Source of the DNA: Bacteriovoracaceae bacterium
Lineage (GTDB): Bacteria; Bdellovibrionota; Bacteriovoracia; Bacteriovoracales; Bacteriovoracaceae
Direction: 5' to 3'
DNA: 5,032 nt
Assembly: GCA_023151145.1 (NCBI GenBank)
Contig: JAKLJM010000203.1
Span: 1-5,032, forward strand
Made by a program: the position numbers and the translations under genes. The notes beneath the pieces were generated by a model. That model was not told the origin of the DNA and did not search any database. It worked only from the letters and a program-made list of their open reading frames with translations. The first letter of the stretch is position 1. Every line of letters starts with the position of its first letter. Of this stretch, positions 1-5,032 are shown one piece after another.

Positions 1-619
1 CAAGACCAGTTTTTGTTCCTTTAATATCAAAGTAGCGAGTGACTTCGAATCCAAAAATTTGTTTGTAGAAATCAACCCATCTACGCATTTGTCCGTGAGC
101 AACGTTATTGGTTAAGTGGTCGATGCGTGAAAATCTTTGTGCCAGTGGACGAGCTTTTGGGTCGTGGTCTATTTTGGAAAAATTTGGTCTAAAATGTGTT
201 TTAGGTCTTTCAATAAATTCATTTAAGACATCACCAAAGCCCTGAATAGAGCCATATTTATAAACACCATGTTCAGATTCTTCAATTTTTAGAGGCTCGA
301 CAATTTTTGCTCCTCTTTGAACAGCTGTTTCTAAAGCGATTTTTGCATCTTCAACTAAAAATGAAATTTTAGAGACACCTTCGCCGTGATCTTTAAAATA
401 TTTGGCAGGATGTGAGTCCGCATTTTTTGGGGCGATGATGACAAAACGAATTTGTCCTTGAGTGTATAAAAGAGCGTTGTCTTTTTCACTGAAGCCAGTG
501 TTTTCAAATCCAAATTGATAAAATGTATCGATGGTTTTTGTTTGCAGAGAATTTGTACAAAATTCAAGGTGATCGATGGCGTGGATACCTAGAGGGTTTT
601 TTTCCCATTGAATAGTCAT
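1..619 (-). CDS. hpd: 4-hydroxyphenylpyruvate dioxygenase, N-terminal part (runs off left edge)
   Basis: This enzyme converts 4-hydroxyphenylpyruvate to homogentisate in cytoplasmic tyrosine degradation, using Fe(II) and O2. The 206 visible codons stay open to the window edge. They show the two-module vicinal-oxygen-chelate layout: a first module at about residues 11-138 (GIHAIDHLEFCT through GFGDVLNEFIER) and the start of the catalytic module at residue 165. RIDHLTNNV at 165-173 carries the first iron ligand, His168, and is followed by the family signature WVDFYKQIFGFEV and RYFDIKGTKTGL. The other two iron ligands (a His and a Glu) lie beyond the edge. Family members are about 350-380 residues, so roughly 150 are missing. 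The start at 619 has a good Shine-Dalgarno AAGGAT (626-631), six bases away. The gene is divergent from the Nudix-MBL gene. Hydroxymandelate synthase, a paralog, cannot be excluded without the C-terminus, but HPPD is far more common. Confidence 0.93.
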   Translation of the reverse strand, partial: MTIQWEKNPLGIHAIDHLEFCTNSLQTKTIDTFYQFGFENTGFSEKDNALLYTQGQIRFVIIAPKNADSHPAKYFKDHGEGVSKISFLVEDAKIALETAVQRGAKIVEPLKIEESEHGVYKYGSIQGFGDVLNEFIERPKTHFRPNFSKIDHDPKARPLAQRFSRIDHLTNNVAHGQMRRWVDFYKQIFGFEVTRYFDIKGTKTGL

Positions 620-641
620 ACCGTTATCCTTTTTGAAAGTA

Positions 642-669
642 ATTTTATTGGTCTATTGAACTTTAACAA
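642..669 (-). promoter_or_regulatory. Probable sigma-70 promoter of hpd
   Basis: On the minus strand, TTGTTA (669-664) is followed after 16 bp by TAAAAT (647-642), a fair match to -35 and -10 boxes. Transcription would begin near 635, giving a leader of about 16 nt that just contains the AAGGAT ribosome-binding site. The 90-bp gap to the divergent gene leaves little room for anything else. No operator palindrome is evident here. Confidence 0.5.
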
Positions 670-694
670 ATTCAGTCGAGCAAGTAAAAAAGTG

Positions 695-703
695 TGCTAT
701 CAT
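695..703 (+). promoter_or_regulatory. Extended -10 promoter of the Nudix-MBL gene, predicting a leaderless mRNA
   Basis: TGC-TATCAT carries the TGn extension at 695-697 and a 5/6 match to TATAAT at 698-703. No good -35 box lies 16-18 bp upstream, as is usual for extended -10 promoters. With the box at -12 to -7, position +1 falls on 710, the A of the start codon. The bases just before the ATG contain no properly spaced Shine-Dalgarno sequence, which agrees with leaderless translation. This is inference from spacing alone. Confidence 0.45.
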
Positions 704-709
704 TAGAGA

Positions 710-2065
710 ATGAATACTGAAAATTTAAAAGAGTCCGTCTCCGCTGTTTTTACCTTTGAAAATCAGGTTTTTGGCATCAAAAGACCTGCGCATCTTCCAG
801 TTTTTCCTGGATATTTTGCAACTCCTGGCGGCAAGGTTGACGCGGTTGATTTCCAGGGCGAAGAATTGCCGGAGTTTTTTCGAGTGGCAAGACCTGAAAT
901 TATGCGTGCACTCATCCGTGAAGTTCGTGAAGAGCTAGGTTTAGATTTATTGATTTTGTATCAAGAACAAAACATAAATTTTATCAGCCACTACGGTGAA
1001 GCAGTTACGCCCATTTTTAATCCTTATCGATTTCGTAACACTTATATTCGTATTGATGTTAAAGAAAAATTAGACTTTATTCTTGATAAAAACGAGGTGG
1101 ACTTCGGTGAGTGGGGAAGTCCTGGGGATTTTATCGCTAAGTTTGATGCCGCACTTTTATTGGCAGTTCCTCCAGCAATAAGAATTTTAAAACAATTAGC
1201 GCAACATGGAGACTTTCAGGGGCCAATAGATTTTTCCTCTCCACAAAATTTTGAGGAAGAAGTTCCAGAAATTGAATCACTAAAAGGGGTAAAACAATTT
1301 TTACCTCTGTCTCATACATTTCCTCCCGCGAATAGAACGAACTCTTTTTTAATTGGGGATGAGAGTTCACGAAAAATTTTAATTGATCCTTCACCTAAAC
1401 CTAGCGAATGGGGAAAATATTTAAAGACGATTTCAAGATACCAAATTGATGCCATTTTTTTAACTCACCATCATCCAGATCATTATGAACTGGCCGATCA
1501 ACTAGCGCGACTTAAAAATCTTCCGATGTTAATGAGTGAGATAACGTGGCTACGAATTAAAAAGAAAAGAGGTGACCGCTTTTTTGATGGCATAAGTGTA
1601 GAGTTTGTTAAAGAAGGAAACGTCGTGACTCAAAGTTTAGGTCAAGACGTATTAGCTTATGCTGTTCCAGGGCATGATGATGGGCAGTTGGCCCTAGCGC
1701 CAAAAAATCTAAACTGGTTTTTAGTCGGAGATCTTATTCAAACGATAGGAACAGTTGTCATTGGAGATGATGAAGGAAATATGGCCGATTATTTTAAAAC
1801 ACTTAATCGAGTCATTGATTTAAATCCCAAATATCTCATTCCTAGCCATGGCATTATAATTGGCGGAACTCATAAATTAAAACAAACTCTCATGCATCGC
1901 CAGATGCGAGAGGATGAAATTCTTTCCTTAGTTAATCGTCAAAAAAGCTTTCAAGAAATCTTGGACACAATTTATCATGGCCTTGATAGCATGCTGATTC
2001 CTTATGCTAAAAAAACGATAGAAGCTCATTTGAAAAAATTAAGGGACGAAAAGAAAATTTCTTAA
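710..2065 (+). CDS. Nudix hydrolase / LACTB2-like metallo-beta-lactamase fusion protein
   Basis: This is a two-domain cytoplasmic hydrolase of 451 residues with no signal peptide. Residues 9-165 form a Nudix domain: the strand SVSAVFTFENQVFGIKRP, then TPGGKVDAVD (38-47) and the Nudix core REVREELGL at 70-78 with the metal-binding glutamates. The box is stretched by about 14 residues between the GG and the REVREE helix, a trait that recalls NUDT19-type CoA diphosphohydrolases. Residues 195-400 form a metallo-beta-lactamase domain with all dinuclear-metal ligands: THHHPDH (His253, His255, Asp257, His258), His322 in PGHDDG, Asp341 in VGD and His380 in PSHG. Residues 400-451 resemble the winged-helix tail of LACTB2. 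LACTB2 is an endoribonuclease, and relatives of the fold cleave thioesters, so the substrate is open. The start is fixed by an in-frame TAG at 704-706. No Shine-Dalgarno is present. The 3' end overlaps convergent acs by 4 bp. Confidence 0.88.
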   Translation: MNTENLKESVSAVFTFENQVFGIKRPAHLPVFPGYFATPGGKVDAVDFQGEELPEFFRVARPEIMRALIREVREELGLDLLILYQEQNINFISHYGEAVTPIFNPYRFRNTYIRIDVKEKLDFILDKNEVDFGEWGSPGDFIAKFDAALLLAVPPAIRILKQLAQHGDFQGPIDFSSPQNFEEEVPEIESLKGVKQFLPLSHTFPPANRTNSFLIGDESSRKILIDPSPKPSEWGKYLKTISRYQIDAIFLTHHHPDHYELADQLARLKNLPMLMSEITWLRIKKKRGDRFFDGISVEFVKEGNVVTQSLGQDVLAYAVPGHDDGQLALAPKNLNWFLVGDLIQTIGTVVIGDDEGNMADYFKTLNRVIDLNPKYLIPSHGIIIGGTHKLKQTLMHRQMREDEILSLVNRQKSFQEILDTIYHGLDSMLIPYAKKTIEAHLKKLRDEKKIS

Positions 2066-2072
2066 TTCTTTT
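2049..2072. terminator. AT-rich inverted repeat across the shared stop codons, possible bidirectional terminator
   Basis: AAAAGAA (2049-2055) and TTCTTTT (2066-2072) are perfect inverted arms around a 10-nt loop that contains both stop codons. A G.U and a C-G pair (2048/2073, 2047/2074) can extend the stem. One arm is A-rich and the other T-rich, so each strand would give a hairpin ending in a U-rich arm. The stem is weak because it is almost all A-T, so a real terminator is uncertain. There is no other space for one between the two genes. Confidence 0.25.
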
Positions 2073-3930
2073 TGCCTTTAATAATTCTATTTACGACATC
2101 TGGATCTAAAAGCGTAGAAGTATCACCTAGACTGCCAAGTTCATTTTCGCCAATTTTTCTTAAAATTCTTCGCATGATTTTCCCAGATCTGGTTTTTGGG
2201 AGAGCATCGACAAATTGAATAAGATCTGGTTTAGCAATGGGGCCGATGACTTTTGTCACCATATCTCGAATTTCTTTTTCTAATACTTCAGTATCTGATC
2301 TTTTGTGATGGCAAATGACAAAAGCATAAATCCCTTGTCCTTTTATGGGGTGTGGATAGCCAATGACTGCACTTTCTACCACATCATGGTGTTCATCGAT
2401 AGCATCCTCAATTTCAGCTGTTCCGAATCGGTGACCTGAAACGTTGATGACATCATCAACCCTTCCTGTTATTCGATAGCGGTTTAATTGATCTCGTTTT
2501 GCTCCATCTCCAGTAAAATAACATCCTTTATAAGTAGTAAAATACGTTTGAATAAATCGTTCGTGATCTCCCCAAATACTTCTGGCCATTGAAGGCCAAG
2601 GATATTTAATGCATAAATTTCCTTCGTTTACCGATTCTTTTAACTCATCACCAGTATTATCTACCAGAATGGGCGTGATACCTTGAAGTGGATAAGTGGC
2701 AAATGAAGGGACACATTCAGTTTTGTTGGCCAGAGTGGAAATCATAATCCCTCCAGTTTCCGTCTGCCACCATGTATCTACAATGGGACAATTTCCTTTT
2801 CCTACATTTAAGTGAAACCACTCCCATGCTTCTTCGTTTATAGGTTCACCTACAGAGCCTAAAACTTTTAAGCTGCCCATTTTATATTTTTGAGGCAACT
2901 CATCTCCAAGTGCTTCTAAAGAACGAATAGCAGTTGGGGCGGTGTAAAAGTGGGTGACTTTATGTTTTTCTATGACTTGCCAAAAACGTTCACCATTTGG
3001 AAATGTTGGTATACCTTCAAAGATTAACGTTGTACCGCCATTTAATAATGGGCCATAGGTAGTATAAGTATGACCAGTGATCCAACCTAAATCTGCCGTA
3101 CACCAAAAGATGTCATTTTCTTTAAAGTCAAACACCTCTCGAAAACTATAAGCAGCATGAACCATATAGCCGGCCGTAGTATGTAAAAGTCCCTTTGGTT
3201 TGCCGGTTGATCCTGAAGTGTAAAGAATAAAAAGCGGATCTTCAGCATTCATGATTTCAAAAGGAAATTGAGGATCAGAATTTTTTAAGAGCTCATGTAA
3301 ATAATGGTCGCGACCAGAAAGCATTTGATGAGCATTTTTTGTATGGGTGTGAACGATGACATTTTGTATGGTTGGGCAATTTTTTAGAGCTTCATCACAA
3401 ATATCTTTCAAATTAATGATTTTTTCTCCGCGATAGGCTCCATCGTTTGTCACTAAACAAACTGCTCCTGAATCTTCAATTCTTCCTGCTAAACTTTGTG
3501 CAGAAAATCCTCCGAAGACCACGGAGTGGATGGCGCCAATTCTGGCTGCTGCTAATACTCCGATAACCAATTCAGGGGTCATGCCCATATAAAAACAAAT
3601 GACGTCTCCTTTTTTTATTCCGAGATTTTTATAAACAGAAGCCATACGATTGACTGCTGTTGATAATTCTAGATAGGAAATTTCTTGGGCCGGTGTATCT
3701 GGATGGTTGGCTTCAAAGATAATTGCGGTTTTTTGAGGTGTGGTTTTAGCGTGGCGATCCACTGCATTTAACGTAATATTTGTTTGAGCTTCTTTAAACC
3801 ACTTGATTTTTACATCTCCTGTAAAATCTCCCTCTAACGTTGTTTGATGGGAACGGTGCCATTGAAAATTTTTAGCTTCATTATCCCAATGCTCGAGTAT
3901 CTTTTTTAAGTCATAATTTGTAGCTGACAT
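2062..3930 (-). CDS. acs: Acetyl-CoA synthetase (acetate--CoA ligase, AMP-forming)
   Basis: Acs activates acetate with ATP to acetyl-AMP and then acetyl-CoA in the cytoplasm. The 622-residue protein has the full adenylate-forming core: phosphate loop YTSGSTGKPKG (237-247), SVGEP (359-363), WWQTETGG (387-394), YFTGDG (471-476), hinge motif TGRVDDVINVSGHR (488-501) and C-terminal PKTRSGK (578-584). Lys584 is the catalytic lysine whose acetylation switches off Acs in other bacteria. The acetate pocket, compared with Salmonella Acs, is Ile284 (Val there), Thr285, Val360 and Trp388; the tryptophan favours acetate over larger acids. The protein is about 30 residues shorter than enterobacterial Acs, nearly all at the N-terminus. 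This is genuine, because an in-frame TGA lies five codons before the ATG (3943-3945). The Shine-Dalgarno AAGGAT (3938-3943) sits seven bases upstream. The gene is convergent with the Nudix-MBL gene and divergent from the exported-protein gene. Confidence 0.97.
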   Translation of the reverse strand: MSATNYDLKKILEHWDNEAKNFQWHRSHQTTLEGDFTGDVKIKWFKEAQTNITLNAVDRHAKTTPQKTAIIFEANHPDTPAQEISYLELSTAVNRMASVYKNLGIKKGDVICFYMGMTPELVIGVLAAARIGAIHSVVFGGFSAQSLAGRIEDSGAVCLVTNDGAYRGEKIINLKDICDEALKNCPTIQNVIVHTHTKNAHQMLSGRDHYLHELLKNSDPQFPFEIMNAEDPLFILYTSGSTGKPKGLLHTTAGYMVHAAYSFREVFDFKENDIFWCTADLGWITGHTYTTYGPLLNGGTTLIFEGIPTFPNGERFWQVIEKHKVTHFYTAPTAIRSLEALGDELPQKYKMGSLKVLGSVGEPINEEAWEWFHLNVGKGNCPIVDTWWQTETGGIMISTLANKTECVPSFATYPLQGITPILVDNTGDELKESVNEGNLCIKYPWPSMARSIWGDHERFIQTYFTTYKGCYFTGDGAKRDQLNRYRITGRVDDVINVSGHRFGTAEIEDAIDEHHDVVESAVIGYPHPIKGQGIYAFVICHHKRSDTEVLEKEIRDMVTKVIGPIAKPDLIQFVDALPKTRSGKIMRRILRKIGENELGSLGDTSTLLDPDVVNRIIKGKKN

Positions 3931-3973
3931 ATTTTGAATCCTTCAGGTGTTTTTTTATTCTAATACTTCTTAA

Positions 3974-4002
3974 ATGATTTCCTTTCGTTCTTTCAACGTC
4001 AA
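3974..4002 (-). promoter_or_regulatory. Candidate sigma-70 promoter of acs
   Basis: On the minus strand, TTGACG (4002-3997, 5/6 match) is followed after exactly 17 bp by AATCAT (3979-3974, 4/6 match). Transcription would begin near 3967 and leave a leader of about 37 nt carrying the AAGGAT site. The -10 is weak, so an activator may be needed, as acs promoters often are activated in other bacteria. A TAGAAT further downstream is an alternative -10 but lacks a matching -35. Confidence 0.35.
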
Positions 4003-4082
4003 GCTCACTGTGTATGTCTTCAAATGAGAGAATCTGATGGCGCAAATTTTTGGCGGCCAGTTTTATTCAGGTATCAGCTTAG

Positions 4083-4130
4083 CTCAATTTACAATCCTTT
4101 TAATATTAATAAGATATCTTGAAAATTGAG
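4083..4130. repeat. Nested palindromes, possible operator
   Basis: The outer arms CTCAATTT (4083-4090) and AAATTGAG (4123-4130) are perfect 8-bp inverted repeats. They enclose two perfect 10-bp palindromes separated by one base: TTAATATTAA (4100-4109) and AAGATATCTT (4111-4120). The set overlaps a possible sigma-70 promoter (4088-4115), so a regulator or DNA-bending protein could act here on either divergent gene. AT-rich palindromes arise readily by chance, so the function is unproven. Confidence 0.4.
4088..4115 (+). promoter_or_regulatory. Weak alternative sigma-70 promoter for the exported-protein gene
   Basis: TTTACA (4088-4093, 5/6 match) and TAAGAT (4110-4115, 4/6 match) are separated by 16 bp. 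Transcription would begin near 4122 and give a leader of about 150 nt running through the G-rich stretch. The sigma-28 site nearer the gene is a much better match, so this would be a secondary promoter at most. Confidence 0.25.
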
Positions 4131-4189
4131 GGGAACGCCACTATTTGTCGTCGCTTTTTAGGATTCTGGGAGAAAATGGGGTGATCTGC

Positions 4190-4216
4190 TCAAGTTTTGG
4201 GGGGAAGAGCCGATAA
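4190..4216 (+). promoter_or_regulatory. Sigma-28 (FliA) type promoter
   Basis: TCAAGTTT (4190-4197), an 11-bp spacer and GCCGATAA (4209-4216) match the enterobacterial FliA consensus TAAAGTTT-N11-GCCGATAA at 15 of 16 positions with exact spacing. Only the second base differs. The orientation is toward the exported-protein gene, whose start codon lies 58 bp beyond the -10 box. Transcription should begin near 4222-4225. FliA normally directs late flagellar, chemotaxis and motility-associated genes, which implies that the downstream gene is switched on in motile cells. Confidence 0.8.
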
Positions 4217-4222
4217 AGGGTG

Positions 4223-4237
4223 CTGAGATAGTCTCAG
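4223..4237 (+). other. Hairpin at the predicted mRNA 5' end
   Basis: CTGAGA-TAG-TCTCAG is a perfect 6-bp stem with a 3-nt loop. If transcription starts at the sigma-28 site, the message would begin at or within this hairpin; 5'-terminal stem-loops are known to stabilise bacterial mRNAs. In any longer transcript from upstream, GATAA (4212-4216) and TTATC (4238-4242) could add five pairs, with AGGGTG left as a bulge, and a six-T run follows at 4248-4253. That could make a weak attenuator. Confidence 0.45.
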
Positions 4238-4262
4238 TTATCCGCAGTTTTTTCTTACGGAC

Positions 4263-4266
4263 GGAG
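4263..4266 (+). promoter_or_regulatory. Ribosome-binding site deciding between two adjacent ATGs
   Basis: GGAG lies 8 bases before the ATG at 4275 and 11 before the next ATG at 4278, so the first is favoured. The upstream TCCG (4241-4244) could pair with either of two tandem CGGA copies (4258-4261 and 4262-4265), the second of which overlaps this site. A 4-bp pairing is weak. Confidence 0.6.
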
Positions 4267-4274
4267 CGTTTAGT

Positions 4275-5032
4275 ATGATGTCGAAACACAAAAGCACACT
4301 TACACTTTTTCTAGTGTTAGGGTTATTGAATTCACAAAGCTTATATGCTGATGAATTAGAAGGTGGCATCGAAGTAGATACCTCGCAATTTAAAACACAA
4401 TCAAATTCAGGTTTTAGTTTAGGCGAAGAGGGAATAGAAGTCCGCGACTTCAGTCAAGGTTCAAGATTACCTTTTTCTAACGGATTTAACGTAAACGATT
4501 TACAGCTTACAGTAAATTCACAGTTTAAAAATAATCAAATGAGTTTAGCCGGACCTATGTCTTATACAACTCAAAAGCCACTTATCAATTGTGTTCAAGA
4601 GCAAGAAACTGCTCCTTGCATTGATCCAAACGGTTATTTGATGTTTGCAAAACATCAAATTGAATCAATTGATTTAATGAACTCTGTTACTTGTAACAAT
4701 TCTTATCAATTTTTTGATTTTGATGGACAAGTATTAAGTGAAAAAAGTTGTGAACGAGAACTTGCCTGCGCTACAGGCGGACAATCTAATTATAATTTGT
4801 CTTGCGAGCCAGATAAAAACCAACTCGATAAAAAAGTAAATAATGTTCGTTATAATGACATTGTTGCGCAAGCAGCTCTTAGAAATTTAATTTTAGAACC
4901 GGAAATAGAATCAATTGAAATGAGTTCGCGAATTGCCAAAGAAGTCTGGGGTTTAGATATTCCTAGAACATGTAATGAATCATTGGATCAAAAAGTGACT
5001 GGCTGTGGTCGTTTTGAGCTTGATCTTTTGGC
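4275..5032 (+). CDS. Exported cysteine-containing protein of unknown family, N-terminal part (runs off right edge)
   Basis: I do not recognise the family. The 252 visible codons are open to the window edge. Residues 1-25 form a signal peptide: MMSKHKS, a hydrophobic core LTLFLVLGLL and probable cleavage after SLYA at Ala25, with no lipobox cysteine. The mature part begins acidic and Ser/Gln/Asn-rich, with two copies of a short motif, EGGIEV (29-34) and EEGIEV (51-56), 22 residues apart. Eight cysteines follow, at 106, 115, 140, 159, 165, 177, 233 and 244, an even number that suggests disulfides formed outside the cytoplasm. No transmembrane segment follows the signal. Export to the periplasm, outer membrane or outside is likely. 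Cys-rich conjugation proteins such as TraN are one family to compare, but nothing visible is decisive. The start is set by GGAG eight bases upstream, and transcription is probably from the sigma-28 promoter. Start and export are well supported; function is unknown. Confidence 0.85.
   Translation, partial: MMSKHKSTLTLFLVLGLLNSQSLYADELEGGIEVDTSQFKTQSNSGFSLGEEGIEVRDFSQGSRLPFSNGFNVNDLQLTVNSQFKNNQMSLAGPMSYTTQKPLINCVQEQETAPCIDPNGYLMFAKHQIESIDLMNSVTCNNSYQFFDFDGQVLSEKSCERELACATGGQSNYNLSCEPDKNQLDKKVNNVRYNDIVAQAALRNLILEPEIESIEMSSRIAKEVWGLDIPRTCNESLDQKVTGCGRFELDLL

Larger units (their letters stand above)
3931..4274. other. Divergent intergenic region between acs and the exported-protein gene
   Basis: These 344 bp hold no convincing gene. 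The acs-proximal part (3931-4010) carries the acs leader and promoter. Positions 4010-4080 show nothing I can assign. Positions 4083-4130 hold nested palindromes. From 4130 to 4220 the plus strand becomes unusually G-rich for this AT-rich window. Positions 4190-4216 hold a sigma-28 promoter, followed by a small hairpin, a T-run and the ribosome-binding site of the rightward gene. Confidence 0.8.

Noticed and set aside
355..567. Minus-strand open frame of 70 codons in another frame of hpd
   Set aside because: The frame starting at 619 encodes clear HPPD sequence over the same bases, so this one is a shadow.
756..938. Plus-strand open frame of 60 codons overlapping the start of the Nudix-MBL gene
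   Set aside because: It lies in a different frame from the Nudix motifs and has no family resemblance.
1137..1394. Minus-strand open frame inside the Nudix-MBL gene
   Set aside because: It is antisense to a domain-bearing coding sequence with intact motifs, and shows no recognisable protein features.
4039..4060. TGGC and TTGC on the minus strand suggest a sigma-54 promoter for acs
   Set aside because: The GG and GC pairs are about three bases too far apart for the -24/-12 arrangement.
4024..4122. Small plus-strand open frame of 32 codons in the intergenic region
   Set aside because: It has no ribosome-binding site, a composition unlike the neighbouring genes, and it runs through the palindromes and promoter candidate.
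4131..4140. GCCACT resembles part of a cobalamin riboswitch box
   Set aside because: The other conserved cobalamin elements are not present in order around it.
4218..4237. GGGTGCTGAGA resembles part of a TPP riboswitch
   Set aside because: The required ACCC and CCTGATC/TAATGCCAGCG-type elements are missing downstream, and the piece is explained by a simple hairpin.

Overview
The window is an AT-rich stretch of bacterial chromosome holding four protein genes: two metabolic enzymes, one fused hydrolase and one unrecognised exported protein. There are no RNA genes, insertion sequences, CRISPR arrays or phage signals that I can see. The low GC content, the Acs and HPPD sequences, the Nudix/metallo-beta-lactamase fusion and a near-consensus flagellar (sigma-28) promoter in front of an exported Cys-rich protein would fit a motile Gram-negative bacterium, possibly of the Bdellovibrionota/Bacteriovoracales type. 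That placement is inference, because no taxonomic marker gene is present.

Layout. (1) Positions 1-619, minus strand: the first 206 codons of 4-hydroxyphenylpyruvate dioxygenase (tyrosine catabolism); the gene runs off the left edge. (2) Positions 620-709: a compact divergent promoter region. The dioxygenase side has a conventional promoter and Shine-Dalgarno site. The rightward side has an extended -10 box placed so that transcription should begin at the start codon itself. (3) Positions 710-2065, plus strand: a 451-residue fusion of a Nudix hydrolase domain and a LACTB2-like metallo-beta-lactamase domain. (4) Positions 2062-3930, minus strand: acetyl-CoA synthetase (acs), convergent with the fusion gene; the two stop codons share one TTAA. 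(5) Positions 3931-4274: a 344-bp divergent intergenic region with a plausible acs promoter, a nested set of palindromes, a G-tract-rich stretch and a 15/16 match to the sigma-28 (FliA) consensus with exact spacing. (6) Positions 4275-5032, plus strand: the first 252 codons of an exported, Cys-containing protein of unknown family, cut by the right edge.

How the genes may work together. HPPD and Acs both belong to carbon catabolism that leads to acetyl-CoA (tyrosine breakdown and acetate activation). The fusion resembles families that act on CoA-type diphosphates (Nudix) and on RNA or ester/thioester bonds (MBL), so a role in nucleotide or CoA housekeeping is possible but unproven. The exported protein looks separately regulated and is probably tied to the motile phase of the cell. 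The best leads are the sigma-28 promoter with its 5' hairpin in front of an undescribed exported protein, and the predicted leaderless Nudix-MBL gene.
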